Assembly (NCBI GenBank): GCA_008729055.1
Contig: SDUX01000004.1
Location: 5,038,559-5,102,558 of the forward strand
DNA: 64,000 nucleotides
Origin: Pyropia haitanensis
Taxonomy: Eukaryota > Rhodophyta > Bangiophyceae > Bangiales > Bangiaceae
Direction: 5' to 3'
Made by a program: the position numbers and the translations under genes. The notes beneath the pieces are model-generated. The model searched no databases. It was given only the letters and a program-made list of their open reading frames with translations, and was not told the origin of the DNA. The first letter of the stretch is position 1. Each line of letters starts with the position of its first letter. Positions 1 to 11,005 of this stretch are shown here, piece after piece.

Positions 1-1805
1 CGCTCTGGCGCATCTCCTCCATGCGGCACAAGTAGCGGTCGTAGCAGTCCCCATTGACGCCAACGGGCACGTTGAAGTCTACCTCCCCGTACGCGTCGTA
101 GGGCTGGGTCTTGCGGAGGTCCCACGCCACACCCGAGCCGCGCAGCATCACACCCGAAAAGCCCCAGTTGAGAGCCTCCTCCGCAGTTACCACCCCAATG
201 TCCACCAGCCGCTGCTTCCAGATCCGGTTGCCCGTCAGCATCTCCTCCATCTCGTCAATGCGAGAGATGAAGGGCTCGCAAAACGCGTAGATGTCGTCCA
301 TGAGACCCATCGGCAGGTCCTGGGCCACCCCCCCGGGGCGCACGTAGGCAGAGTGCAGGCGCGCTCCAGACACGCGCTCATAAAACTCCATCAGCTTCTC
401 CCGCTCCTCAAAGGCCCACAGGAAGGGGGTCAGCGCGCCCACGTCCATAGCGTGACACGGCACGGCCAGTAGATGATTCAGCAGCCGCGTGATTTCCGCA
501 AACAACGTGCGAATATACCGCGCACGAGGGGGGACAGTCGTCTTGAGCAACTTCTCCACAGCCAGTGAGTAGCACTGCTCCTGAGCCATCATGGACACAT
601 CTGTGGGTAAGGGAAAAGAGTGGAGAAAATCACACACAAGCAGCGGTTATGGCAAACAGAAAGGGAAACACCACGAGGCAAAATAGGATAGTCAGCATGA
701 GCGCCGCCTCAGGCAACCAATCTCGCCCCATGGTCTACAAGTGTGTGTAGACGTGCACGCCCCTGTGCCCAGTGGCAATGAAAGAGACTGCACGACCTCT
801 GCAGATGAGCAAAAGACGAGGAGTACGCCCGAGCAAGCACACACGAGAGACGAGCGCAACGTACAGTCGAGACGATCGAAATAGGGCAGCGCCTGCAGGT
901 ACGTCTTGTGCTCAATGAGCTTCTCCGTACCCCGATGCAGGAGCCCAATGTGAGGGTCGGCGCGCTCGACCACCTCCCCATCCAGCTCAAGAACCAGACG
1001 CAACACCCCGTGCTGCACACAAACACACCCACCCAACACAACCGCTCACCCAAGGAAGTGAAGCACAAACGGGAGGGAAGTCAGTCGTCACGCATGGCTC
1101 GACAAAAGGCGTGAGCCAGGCCGGTAGGTCCGCCCGTACCCACCCAAAAATACAGGAACGCGCGCGCAAAAGCAACATGGAACACAGGTTGGGGCAGCAA
1201 AATAGAGACGTACAGCTGCTCATGGTGGAACGAGAAGGAGGCAACCATGCCAAAAGCAAGAGTGTGCGCGGAAACAAAAGCGTCGCTACGTGAGTCCCCC
1301 AGTCCACAGCACATAACGTAACCGCACGAGGTGCAGTAGACTCCCCATACATGGGACAAGACAACAGCATCCAGCCACAAACAAAGAGCCAGCCGCAAGT
1401 AGCCAGACCAGCCGCCACCCAGAAAGCCCAACTACCCGCCGGTGCCCGGCGGTGTGGCCGTCCCTCCCAGCGGCAGCGCCAACACGTACCCGCGGGGTGC
1501 TGGGGCCCAAAGTTGAGCGTAAAGTTCTTGATGGACTTTTGGGCCTCCCGGTCGGCGCGGAAGCGCGCCGCCTCGTCGACGGTCAGCTGCTGGGGGGACA
1601 CCTCCCCCGCCACGACCCGCACCGCCGCCTCCGTCGCGAGCGCCTCGTTCGCCGCCACCCCCGCCGCCGACGGCAGCGCCGCCCGCGACACCGACCGAGA
1701 CGCCGATGCACCCGCGGGGAACAAGGCGCCGCGGGCAGACCCGCCGCCGTCGGCGGCAAAGCGGCGGAGCGCGGCGCCGCCGCGCGTGGCGGCGGTGCGC
1801 AGCAT
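1..1805 (-). CDS. NDUFS2: NADH dehydrogenase (ubiquinone) 49 kDa iron-sulfur protein 2, 5' part
   Basis: Core subunit of mitochondrial complex I, in the arm that transfers electrons to ubiquinone. Three exons are visible: 1805-1490, 1012-865 and 600-1; the gene continues beyond the window start. Exon 1 starts at the ATG giving [16 protein letters not shown], an Arg-rich leader of mitochondrial type, and ends in NFGPQHPA. Exon 2 reads [13 protein letters not shown] then [19 protein letters not shown] and FDRLD. Exon 3 reads [44 protein letters not shown] and [15 protein letters not shown], all family hallmarks. The intron 864-601 is GT-AG, and joining gives LDYVSMM exactly. The intron 1489-1013 also has GT and AG ends, but the canonical join does not keep the frame of HPAAHGVLR (see findings). 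Family identity is certain; only the first splice junction is open. Confidence 0.95.
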
Positions 1806-3446
1806 GACGTACGGCCGAGGGGCACGCCAAGGGACCAAAAACGAAGGCAGGTGCAGGGGGCCCGCAAAAGAACAAAAAAAAAAAGCACCAGGGGGCGTGA
1901 AGGGGAGCGCCCACGCAGCGGGCCGGGGCAGCGCAGCCGCAGCGCAACGAGACGCAAGATGTCGTCGACGCGTCCAGCGCCAACGAAGCGGGTGGTAGGG
2001 GAGAGGAGGCCACGACGCTGGAGCCACCTCGAGCACGGAACTTGAAGAAGACTTACTCACTGCGTTGCAATCTGTGCTTTTTGAAGCGAAAAATGGATAG
2101 AATTTTCATACAAACGTGAAATTTTTTGGGGCCATCCAGAGGCGGACGGGCGGCAGCGCCGTCGACTCCAACGCCAACATCGCCTACAGCGTCGCTTCAG
2201 CACCGCCGAGGGCAGCAGCCGGGCGGAGCTGCTAGAGACAACCCCATCGACGACGAGATCATCGGTGTGGGCGTGGGGGGCATGCAGGCCAACCGAACGC
2301 ACCAGTCCAACCGACACGGCTGGGAGCGTCACCGGCTGCTGACAACGAGGCCGTCCACAGCGGGCACCGGTTTGGCGGCCTCGGCCAACCGGTCGACAGG
2401 TCCTCGACGCCACATACACTAGGTGGGTCCGCAAACGCGGTGAGGGTGGCCGTACCAGAGGCAGGGACGACCACCACGGACGACACCGCAGGCGGTCGGT
2501 ACCCGTGGCGTTGGCGTTGGGGGGCAGCGTCGGCGGCTGCGACGGTCCCCCAGTGGAGCTTCGTCCACCACCCCATAACGGGGTGGCCAGTGACAGCAGC
2601 CGGCACCGCCGAGGGGATTGACCACCCAGGCATGTGGTCGACGCGCGGGGCAGAGTGGCCTCGGGTGAGGGTCGGGGGTGGGAGGCGGGGAGCAAGCGAG
2701 AGGAACGGGCGGGGTGGCGGCGGCAAGGCCGCTGCGACCGCTGAATGCGCATCCCAAGTGGGCGGGAAGGATAGTCCACGGCGCTGTTCTGGGTGGGGGA
2801 GTGAGCGCTGGGTGGGCCGGCGTGGGGGAAGCGGATGTCGGCTGTGGCGGCCGAGGGAGCGGACGCGCGGGGACGGACAGGAGAGGCGCCGGTGGGAGCG
2901 CCGACGGGGGGGTCTGCGCGCCCGCGCGAGACGCGAGACGGGATAAGAGAACGGGGGCGCGGCGGGGTGACCAAAAAGTAGGCGACAGTCATGAAAAAAG
3001 CAAAGCGACAAGCGCGCCACTCCCGTTGCGCGCCACCCGCCACGGGTCAGGCCCGCGTACGCGGACAGTGACGGTGCCTGTGCCCGCACCTACCCCGATC
3101 CTATACACACATACAAGGGGGTAGCGGCGATCACAGCCTAAAAAGTGGCCACGCCGAGAGACCACTCTCCCACCCAGGTTGGGAGGGGGGCGGACGGGAA
3201 GGGAGGCCGCAAAGGGGAAGAGGGGCAGGGAGACGCGAGCCGCCGCCGCGCCACCCCCCCCCCCGACCCACCCAACGACCCGCCCGCTGTACAGTCAATA
3301 CAAAGCGGTATGTACACGGGCAACAGGGCGGCACGGGCAGCCGACACCGGTGGCCGCCTGGCCACCGCTGCGGGGGCGCCGTACACGCCCGCCGCCGCGG
3401 CGGCCCGTCCGCCGGGGGAGGCGGTGCGGGGGGCCACGGCGCATGC
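1806..3446. other. intergenic, no gene recognised
   Basis: This holds the upstream region of NDUFS2 and the downstream region of the repeat-protein gene, both on the minus strand. Open frames exist on both strands, the longest about 990 nt at 2057-3043 on the minus strand, but none shows a recognisable domain or family motif. An A11 run lies near 1870. I see no RNA gene. Confidence 0.5.
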
Positions 3447-4493
3447 CTAGGCCACCACCTTGGTCACCGCGGGGGCGCCAAAGATGGACTTGGACTTGGC
3501 CTGCACCACCTGCACCTTTGGCTGCACCACCTGCACCTTGCGCTTGCGCTGCTGGACGACCACCCGCGGGCGCTTCACCACCACCGCCTTGCGCTTGCGC
3601 TGCTGCACGACCACACGGGGACGCTTGACGACGACCCGAGGGCGCTTGACAACGACGGCCTTCCGCTTGCGCTGCTGCACGACCACCCGCGGGCGCTTCA
3701 CCACCACCGCCTTGCGCTTGCGCTGCTGCACGACCACACGGGGACGCTTGACGACGACCCGAGGGCGCTTGACAACGATGGCCTTCCGCTTGCGCTGCTG
3801 CACGACCACCCGCGGGCGCTTGACGACCACCGTCGCCTGATTCCGCTGCTGAACAATGACCGGCTTGCGCTGCTGAACGATGACCGGCTTGCGCTGCTGG
3901 ACGATGACCGGCTTGCGCTGCTGGACGATGACCGGCTTGCGCTGCTGGACGATGACCGGCTTGCGCTGCTGGACGATGACCGGCTTGCGCTGCTGGACGA
4001 TGACCGGCTTGCGCTGCTGGACGATGACCGGCTTGCGCTGCTGGACAATCACCGGCTTGCGCTGCTGGACGACCACCGGCTTGCGCTGCTGGACGATGAC
4101 CGGCTTGCGCTGCTGGACAATCACCGGCTTGCGCTGCTGGACAATCACCGGCTTGCGCTGCTGGACGATGACCGGCTTGCGCTGCTGGACGATGACCGGC
4201 TTGCGCTGCTGGACGACTACCTGCGGCTTGGCAACGACGACCGCCGGCTTGCGCTCCTGCACCACCAGCCGCGGGCGCTGGAGCGGCACCCCCGCCTTGC
4301 CGCCGACGGCGACCACGCCCGCCGCCTCGCGGGCGGCCACCGCCGACGCCGCGCCCGCCGCGGCTGGCGCCGCCTGCCGCGCGGCCGCCGCCCCACCCGC
4401 CGGCCGGCCGCCCACCACCGCCGCCGAGGCGGCGGCGGCGCCGAGCACCGCGCCCGCCGACGCCACCGCCAGCACCCGCAGGATGGGCCCCAT
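3447..4493 (-). CDS. secreted, highly basic Gln/Lys/Arg/Val repeat protein (unknown function)
   Basis: Intronless frame of 348 aa. The start at 4493 (MGPILRVLAVASAGAVLG) gives a short basic N-terminus and a hydrophobic core ending in Ala-rich sequence, a typical signal peptide. After a stretch of about 70 residues rich in Ala and Gly come 15 copies of an 8-residue unit (RKPVIVQQ with minor variants), then a 41-residue compound repeat built from VVVKRPR and VVVQQRKRKA blocks, and a C-terminus KSKSIFGAPAVTKVVA. There are almost no acidic residues in the repeats. The alternation of Val/Ile with Lys/Arg/Gln would suit extended beta strands. I do not recognise a family. An extracellular role such as binding sulfated or acidic cell-wall polysaccharide is inference from charge and signal peptide only. 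Confidence 0.8.
   Translation of the reverse strand: MGPILRVLAVASAGAVLGAAAASAAVVGGRPAGGAAAARQAAPAAAGAASAVAAREAAGVVAVGGKAGVPLQRPRLVVQERKPAVVVAKPQVVVQQRKPVIVQQRKPVIVQQRKPVIVQQRKPVIVQQRKPVIVQQRKPVVVQQRKPVIVQQRKPVIVQQRKPVIVQQRKPVIVQQRKPVIVQQRKPVIVQQRKPVIVQQRKPVIVQQRKPVIVQQRNQATVVVKRPRVVVQQRKRKAIVVKRPRVVVKRPRVVVQQRKRKAVVVKRPRVVVQQRKRKAVVVKRPRVVVKRPRVVVQQRKRKAVVVKRPRVVVQQRKRKVQVVQPKVQVVQAKSKSIFGAPAVTKVVA
3538..3800. repeat. 123-bp coding tandem repeat, two copies
   Basis: A block containing tgctgcacgaccacacgggg at 3601 recurs at 3724, a 123-bp offset (41 codons). It encodes alternating VVVKRPR and VVVQQRKRKA modules in the C-terminal third of the repeat protein. Confidence 0.85.
3862..4221. repeat. 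24-bp coding tandem repeat, 15 copies
   Basis: Units of the form ggcttgcgctgctggacgat plus gacc repeat head to tail and encode the 8-residue unit RKPVIVQQ on the minus strand. Copies differ mainly at synonymous positions (gat/aat, gac/aac), and one copy changes Ile to Val. Confidence 0.95.
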
Positions 4494-7400
4494 CGTGGGA
4501 GGGCGTGTGCACCCGCCGGCGACGCTGATGCTGGGAAGGGAGAGGGGGGGGGGGGGAGGGCGGTCGGGGGAGGCGCACGCGGTGGGGGGGGCGCGGGGGA
4601 AAGGAGGGGGGGTGGAACGGCGTGTCGTGCGGATGCGAGTGCGCTGCGGATGATGGGTCGACGGCGCCAACCCCCGCCGCCGCCGCCGGCAGCGTCTTAT
4701 ACGCCACAAGGCACGAGCCACAGCCCCCCCACGTCCCGTCCCGGGCCCACCACCTCCCCCTCCCCGCCGCACGCGGCGGTCGGCGGGGGGTGCCGCACAC
4801 GAGCGCACCGCCCGTTGCGCCCCCCCGCGCGGCGGCCGCCATCCCTAGGCGAGCCACCCGCCCGCGACGGGCGCCATCACCGCGGGTGCCACACCCCCCC
4901 ACCCCCCCCCGCCGGTCGCACCCCCCCCCCAATGCAGCGCCGTGGCAGCCGACCGCGCCGTGGCCGCCGCCGCCGCCGCCGCCACCGCCGCCGCCGCCGA
5001 CACCGGCGGCAGGGGTGGCGGTGGCGGCGGCGCCGCCCATCCCCGCCGGCGCCGCCCCCCCCACCCGCCACCCACCCCGCCGCCGGTGCGTGGCGGGCGG
5101 GCGGCGTGCCGGCGGGGCGTCCCGCTGATCGGGTGGCGGTGGCCGCCGCCGCCGTCGCCACTGCCGCTGCTGCTGCCGCCGCCGCTGCCGCCGTCGCTGC
5201 CGTGGCTCCTACCGCCGCCGGCGGTGCCGTCCGCCGGCGGCGGCGGCGGCGGCGGCGGCGGGGTCGGCCGCTGGGGCGCCGCGAACAGACAAGCGCGGAG
5301 AAACACACACACACACACAAAGAAAAAAAAAAGAGAGGACGAGCGGTGCCTGCCGTCAGCTCCCTCCCGTCAGCACAGGCGCCCCCCCGCTACGCGCCCA
5401 CCGGGCTCCCGGCGGCGACGCGTCCCACCCGCAGCGGCACCCCCGCACCGACACGAGCCGACCGGTGGCGGGCGCGGCACCCCGCACGGGGCAGGGGTGT
5501 ATGCCCGTGCCCCCCCCCCGCCCCACCGCCTATCCTCTCAACCCCCACCCCCCGCGCCGGTGCGCTCTCCACCACACACCCCGCGGCGTGGCGGCCGGGC
5601 GCCGCCGCCACGGCGCGGCGGCGGTCGCCGTGCGGGCGCCCACGACGTGGACGGCATACCGGGGGGATGGGGGGAAGTAGCGGAAGGGGGGGGGGGCGGA
5701 GAAACCCACAAAGAAGCCAGAGCAACCGAGCGGGGGGGGAGGGACGCACGACCACCAGTAGAGCACAAAGAGTCCCCTGTTCAGAGGGGGGAAGAGGGGC
5801 GGGGGCGGCAGCCGACTAGCGGGGGCAGCCGTCGCACGCCCCCGCCTCCCCCGTGTGGGGGGCAGAGGGGGGGTGTGCGCCAGAGACGCGGGTGCGGCGC
5901 GGGACGTGGCGGCCTCGCGGGAGGGGGGAGGTTGTGGCAGCAGCAGCACGCGGGTCGTGGCAGAGCGTCCTTCCCCCCCGCCCGCGCTGATCCAGGACGC
6001 TCGCCAAACCCACCATGCCAAGTCCTGTGCAACATGAATTATACAATAGTTGGATTGACCAATGGACTTGTAAGATTGTCGTGAAATTCAGACAACAAAC
6101 GGCGTGTGGAGAAGCCTCGGGGAAATACACGCAAGTAGTTGATCGCTAATGGGTCGCGAAACTGCCCGAAGACAGGCAGCCTGGTGGCAGCATCTGCACA
6201 GAGCGGACGAGGCACCTGTACCGTTTTTCTTCCCCAACGCCTTGCTCCCGCCTGGCGTCAAGACCGAGTCGACCGCGTTAGGGGGTCGGGTCGTCACCCC
6301 ACGAGGAGCGCCGGAGCGGCGGCGTGTCGGGCAGCGGCTGCGCCGACCTGCGTGCGGACCGTCCCGCCAAAGAGCGCGAGTGGCAGCCGGCGTCTGCTAT
6401 GGTCTGAGGTAGTGACGCCGTTCGAGTGCGCAGATAACTGGGACGCCTGCAACAGGACGGATACTCGCATAGCCAGAAGGCAACGGACACCGAGTCGACC
6501 GGAGGGCATGCGTGGCGAAGGGGAGAGGACCGGCCGCCACCCTCCCCCACTCCCACCGCGGCCTCTGGTGCAGCCACCGTTCCCCAGCCGGCCATTGCGG
6601 TGAGGCACCCGGTCGCTGCCCGCGCGGGCGGTGGACGCCACTGGTCCCGTCCGGCTGCACACGTGCCCTGCCGCTCATGGGTTAGGGCTGATTGTCGCTG
6701 CGCAACTGCGGTCCTTCATCTACGGGCGCGCCCAAGGCCACAGGCCTCTGGGCGGGGCGGCCGCCAGGCCACGCGTATGGGAGTGCCTGCGGCAATGCCA
6801 CGAGCGCAGATAGAGGACGTCCGTGCAGAAAGGGTACGCGCCCGCGGGTGGTGCACCCGCGGTTGCGAGTCGGCACCTATAGGCAGCGAGCGCCACTGTC
6901 AGGGGGGGGGAAGGGAGGCTGGGGGCGCCGCGACTCGTGCTGGCAGCCGTGGCGTGTCGTGGTCGGACCTGGCAGGAGGGGACCAGGACGGACCACGTGG
7001 CTGCCGTCCGGCCTGCTGATTGGCTGCACGCAGTGGAACCGAGGACGGTGTTGCCACGTGGGCATCGTGGTAGAATTCCACGGGCCCGGTCCGCTCTTCC
7101 ACCCCTTTCTCCAGGTGGGTCCACGCACCGTATGGTGGTCAGTGCACACAAGAACACAGCCCAGACCGTTTGACCAATGATACAAGAAAGAGTGTTGTGA
7201 TGGAGTACCTCTGTGCGAGCTCGCGTCAACGGTGTGATGCCGCACGCGCGCGTCCGCCTCCTCGTAGAGGTGCGGTGGAGGTGGCGCCGTGCCCTACAAA
7301 ACGGCGCAGGCCGCGCCGGCGCTTGTTGTCGAGGAGGCGGAGGCTTTATCGTTTGCACGTCCTTGCACTTGGACGCGTGCGCTCGCACGGTGGGAAAATC

Positions 7401-7641
7401 CCGGCGGCTGTGCTGGAAGCTGTGCCATTGCGCACCCACCCGACACCTGGACGGGGCGCCCAGCCCATCGCGGCTTACCACGGACACCTGGACGGGGTGC
7501 TCAGCCCGTCGCGGCCCATAAATCGCGAATCCGCCTTCGAGCGGCGGCGCTCCTTCCACCCCCCTCCTGCCACCCCATTCTCTCTCCACCCCCCCCCCCC
7601 GCCCAAACTCACCCTGACGCCGCCGCACCTCCTCTTCTTCC
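4494..7641. other. intergenic, low-complexity DNA, no gene recognised
   Basis: 4500-5900 is dominated by G/C homopolymers and GCC-type repeats; open frames on all six tracks here are compositional. A CA microsatellite followed by an A-run lies at about 5301-5330. 6000-7600 is less biased but shows no recognisable protein. A 41-bp direct duplication sits at 7442-7521, just upstream of the next gene. Confidence 0.5.
7442..7521. repeat. 41-bp tandem duplication upstream of the bZIP-like gene
   Basis: The segment starting gacacctggacggggcgccc at 7442 is repeated at 7483 with a few substitutions. It lies 120-200 bp before the ATG at 7642, so it could be a duplicated upstream element, but no function is shown. 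Confidence 0.7.
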
Positions 7642-9844
7642 ATGATGCAGCCGCCAGACGCGCTGCCCGCCCGAAAAGCCGCGCTCGCCGCCCACGCCGA
7701 TAGCCCGCTGGTGGCGGCGCTGCTCGAGCCGGGCGGCCTCCGCCGCCGATGGCTGTTCCCCCCCCCGGAGGACGACGATGGTGACGGCGGCGACGGCTGG
7801 GGCGGCGGGTGTGGCGGCGGCGGTGGCGGCGCGGGTAGCGCGCCGCTGCCGGCGAATCTGTCGGCCGACGCGCTGCGCGAGGCGACCGCCGTGTCGGCAG
7901 CCCTGCGCGTGGAGGGGGTGCCCTGTGGGGCCACGGCGGACGGGTATGGCACCGCCATGCGGGCTGCTTTTCTGGTACGCAGCGGAGGGGGAACGGGGAC
8001 CTGTGGGGGGGAGGGGGGGCGGTTGGGCGGAGGTCGGCGGGGCTGGGGTCGCGAGCGCCATCACGGAGCCGCTGTGGCTGCCATGTCATGTTGAACGTGT
8101 CTGGAGGACGAGCATGGGGCACGGCGCTGTGGCGCGGAGGCATGGTGACAACGTGCCTGACGTCTTCTGCTGACCGTTCCAGTGGTACTTTTTGCCAACC
8201 TCTGCGACTTTCTTTTTCCCCTCCCCTCCCCCACCCTCTTTAGTACGTGCCTTATGCGTCGGTCAATGGCCTCACGCTGGGCACCATCGAGATGTCCACC
8301 GACTTGTGCCCCGACGCGATCCGCGAGGGTACCGTCCTGCGCCCCCCCTCCCGCTGCCGCTTTGTCCTCGACGAGGCGACGGGCACACTGGCGGCTGTCG
8401 GGCGGTCGCCCGATGGGGACGGGCTGCTCGGGTTTGGGGTAACGGCCACGGGCGGGCACCAGTCGCGGTCGGTGTTGCACCTGGGGGTGACCCCCAGCGG
8501 CGGCGGCAACCGCCCTGGGCGCTGCAGTGACGCGAGCGGGACGGGGGTGGCGGGCGCGCCACGCCTCTGCGTCCGCCGGCGGGTGGACGTGGAGGCCACG
8601 CCCGTGGCGATGGCGGGGGAGGCCGGCGCCGCCGCCGCCGCCGCCACCGCCGCCGCTGCCTTCTTTTCCGCCGCCGACGGGGAGTGCGACGTGCGTATCA
8701 GCCCGGTGGACTTTGGGGGCTTTCCCGACCGCCTGCTGCGGCTGCTCGCGCCGACGCCGGGCGGGGGTGCGGGCGGCGGCAGCGGCGGGCGCGCCGCGGT
8801 TGCCACGTCGCGGTGGCCACCCGAGCTGGCCGGAGGGACGGCGGCAGCAGTGGCGGCCATCGAGGCAACCGCCGTTTCCTTCCCCGACCGTGTGGACCCG
8901 CCCGGGCCCACCCCCTCCGTGCACTACGCGGGCACCATCCGCTCCTACCACCGGCCGCACTGCCGGCCGCTGTGCGCCACGTGGGGCGCCGCCGCCGCGC
9001 CAACGGCGGCGGCGCTCAAGCTGTCGTTTGTGCAGGCGCTCCTCGACCGGGCCGCGTCGGTCCTGGCGCGCCCGCCGGCGTTGCGCGGGGGGGGATGGCG
9101 ACCTGCCGTCCAGGGAGCGGCCTCGTCGACAGCGGCAGTGTTCAAGACGATGGCAGCGGCCGCGGCTGCGGTGGCGAGTGGGGCGGTGGCGGGTGCGGCG
9201 CCGCCGCCGCTGCCGAGCCACAACCCCCGCCGCCACTGACGCTCTTGTCGCTGTCGCCAGGCCTGGCCGTCTTGGCACCGCGGCCGGCCCTCCTGGCTGC
9301 ATCTCCAGTGGCGTCCACGGCTGCCGGTGGGGCACCCGCCCCCACCGCTGCCGCCGCCACCGTACAACGGGCAAAGGCGGCGCTCATCGCGCCGGCGGTG
9401 GCCGCCGCCGCCACCGCATGGCCGGCCAGGGCGGCGGCGGCGGCGCCGACGGCGGCGGCCGTGCCAGGCCTTGGCGGTGCCGTCGGCGGCATCCGCAAGG
9501 CCGGCCGCCGGCCCGTGCGGACCCGCCGGCGGGCGGGCGAGGCGGACGCGGCCGACGGCGCGGGCGGCGCGGACTCCGTCGCCGCCCGCCGGCGGATGCG
9601 CAACCGGCTGTCCGCGGCGCGGTCCAACGAGCGGCGGCGGGTGGAACGAGCCGCCCGGCGGGCGGCTGCGGCGGCGGCCACCGCGGCGGCGGCGGCGGCG
9701 GCGGCGGCGGCAGGGTCGGCAGCCGCGCCAAAGGCTGGGGTAGCGGCCTTGGCAGGCGGAGGGAGGGGCGCCGGGGGGGGGGGGGGGCGCCGCCCGCCGA
9801 GGCGGCCGGGGTTGCGGCGCGGTGACGGCGCCGCCGCGGCGTGA
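7642..9844 (+). CDS. bZIP-like basic-region protein (putative transcription factor)
   Basis: Three exons fit one open frame of 621 aa: 7642-7974, 8244-9192 and 9261-9844. The first intron is GTACGC...TTTAG, phase 0. The second (68 nt, GTGCGG...CCAG, phase 1) is my inference from the frame change. Exon 2 carries an unrecognised region with YASVNGLTLGTIEMSTD and ends in Ala-rich sequence. Exon 3 contains RRRMRNRLSAARSNERRR (about residue 540), which fits the bZIP basic region N-x2-SA-x2-S. The usual final invariant Arg is Asn here. What follows is a polyalanine helix without heptad leucines, so a standard leucine zipper is missing. Long acidic and Gly-rich stretches suggest disorder. A DNA-binding nuclear role is likely; the rest of the protein is unknown. 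Confidence 0.55.
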
Positions 9845-11005
9845 CTGGGGCTCGCAGGCGTGGCGGCCTCCTGCGCGCGACAGCCGTCGGCGGCGTTGTC
9901 TGGTCATGGGGGGGATGCAAAACAGACGACACTCACTTTGACAACTGTCGGTTCTTGGAACTGGGACACGTGATCGCGTTTGCACGGGATCCTCTCTCTT
10001 GCGTGCCGGTTGCATATCTCCAAGAACAGTAGGAGGAAAAGAACCACAGCGCAGAGATCGTCCGCATCCAGGTCTGGCTGAGAGGCAAGAAATACATCAA
10101 CGTCTCTGTGCATCATCCACTGGTAAACGGATTGATGTCCACGTCTGTGTGCCTCTTGCTCTTGACTTGGACGCTGCCGAGAAAAGTGCGTCTGTCCAGA
10201 ATTGCCCCTGGTGCCCCGATTCGTGATTGACATCACCGGCGCTGGTCGACGTTGTGGGACCGTCTACTAGCCATACCCTTGGGTGGCCAATCGCCGGGGC
10301 ACTCGCGTGCTCCCCTTCCCCGCCCTACCCCCCCCCCAAGCTAGCTGCTGCACTGCGCTTGCACATATGATGCCCTTCTGTCGCACACGGCCAGTCATGA
10401 TGTCCCGCCAACGCCAGCCAGCACCTTGCCAACGGTACTCAGGACCCTGCCAACGCCGCCCTGCACTCAGCCAACTCCAGCCAACGCAGCCGCGAGGGGC
10501 CGAGTGTACCAGGCAGAGCTTGACACAATTAGTGAAGCACCGACACAGCCAATAAAATGCAAGCGCACCCTAGAGACATCATCAATCAGATACAGACCAA
10601 GACATGAACTCAACGGACCGGTGCTGGGTCGCTTGATGTACGCCATCACTCTCCCACTTCACCTCCTCTCGCTCTTGCCCGGGTCTTCTCCGCCGCCTTC
10701 TCTTTGTATCGTTGCCCTCGCCCCCCCGTCCCTCTCCTCTTCATATCCGCCTTTCCCTCCTCGTGTTGCCCTTCTCCCCCATTGCCTCCTCCCTCCCCGT
10801 CGTCCGCTCCTGCTCTCTTGCCCTCCTCTTCGTGCTCTTCTTCTCCCCCTCTTCCTCCTTCCCATCGTGTTCTTCTCCCCCTGGCGCTCCTTCTTCTTCT
10901 GTTCTTTTTCCCCTCTCCTGTCGACCCGTTTTGCATTTGCCTTCTTCCCCATCACCACTTCCTTCCTCTCAATCTGGTTGACCTCCACAGCTCCCTTTTC
11001 TTGTC
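9845..11005. other. intergenic with a long pyrimidine-rich leader
   Basis: 9900-10600 shows near-average composition and no recognisable gene. From about 10640 to 11005 the plus strand is strongly CT-rich right up to the ATG of the fusion gene, probably its 5' leader or core promoter. CT-rich leaders also precede ADF/cofilin and the membrane-protein gene at 54734, so this may be the usual promoter style of this genome. Confidence 0.45.

Noticed and set aside
2057..3043. A 328-codon minus-strand frame upstream of NDUFS2
   Set aside because: Low-information Arg/Pro/Ser composition, competing frames of similar length on both strands, no family motif.
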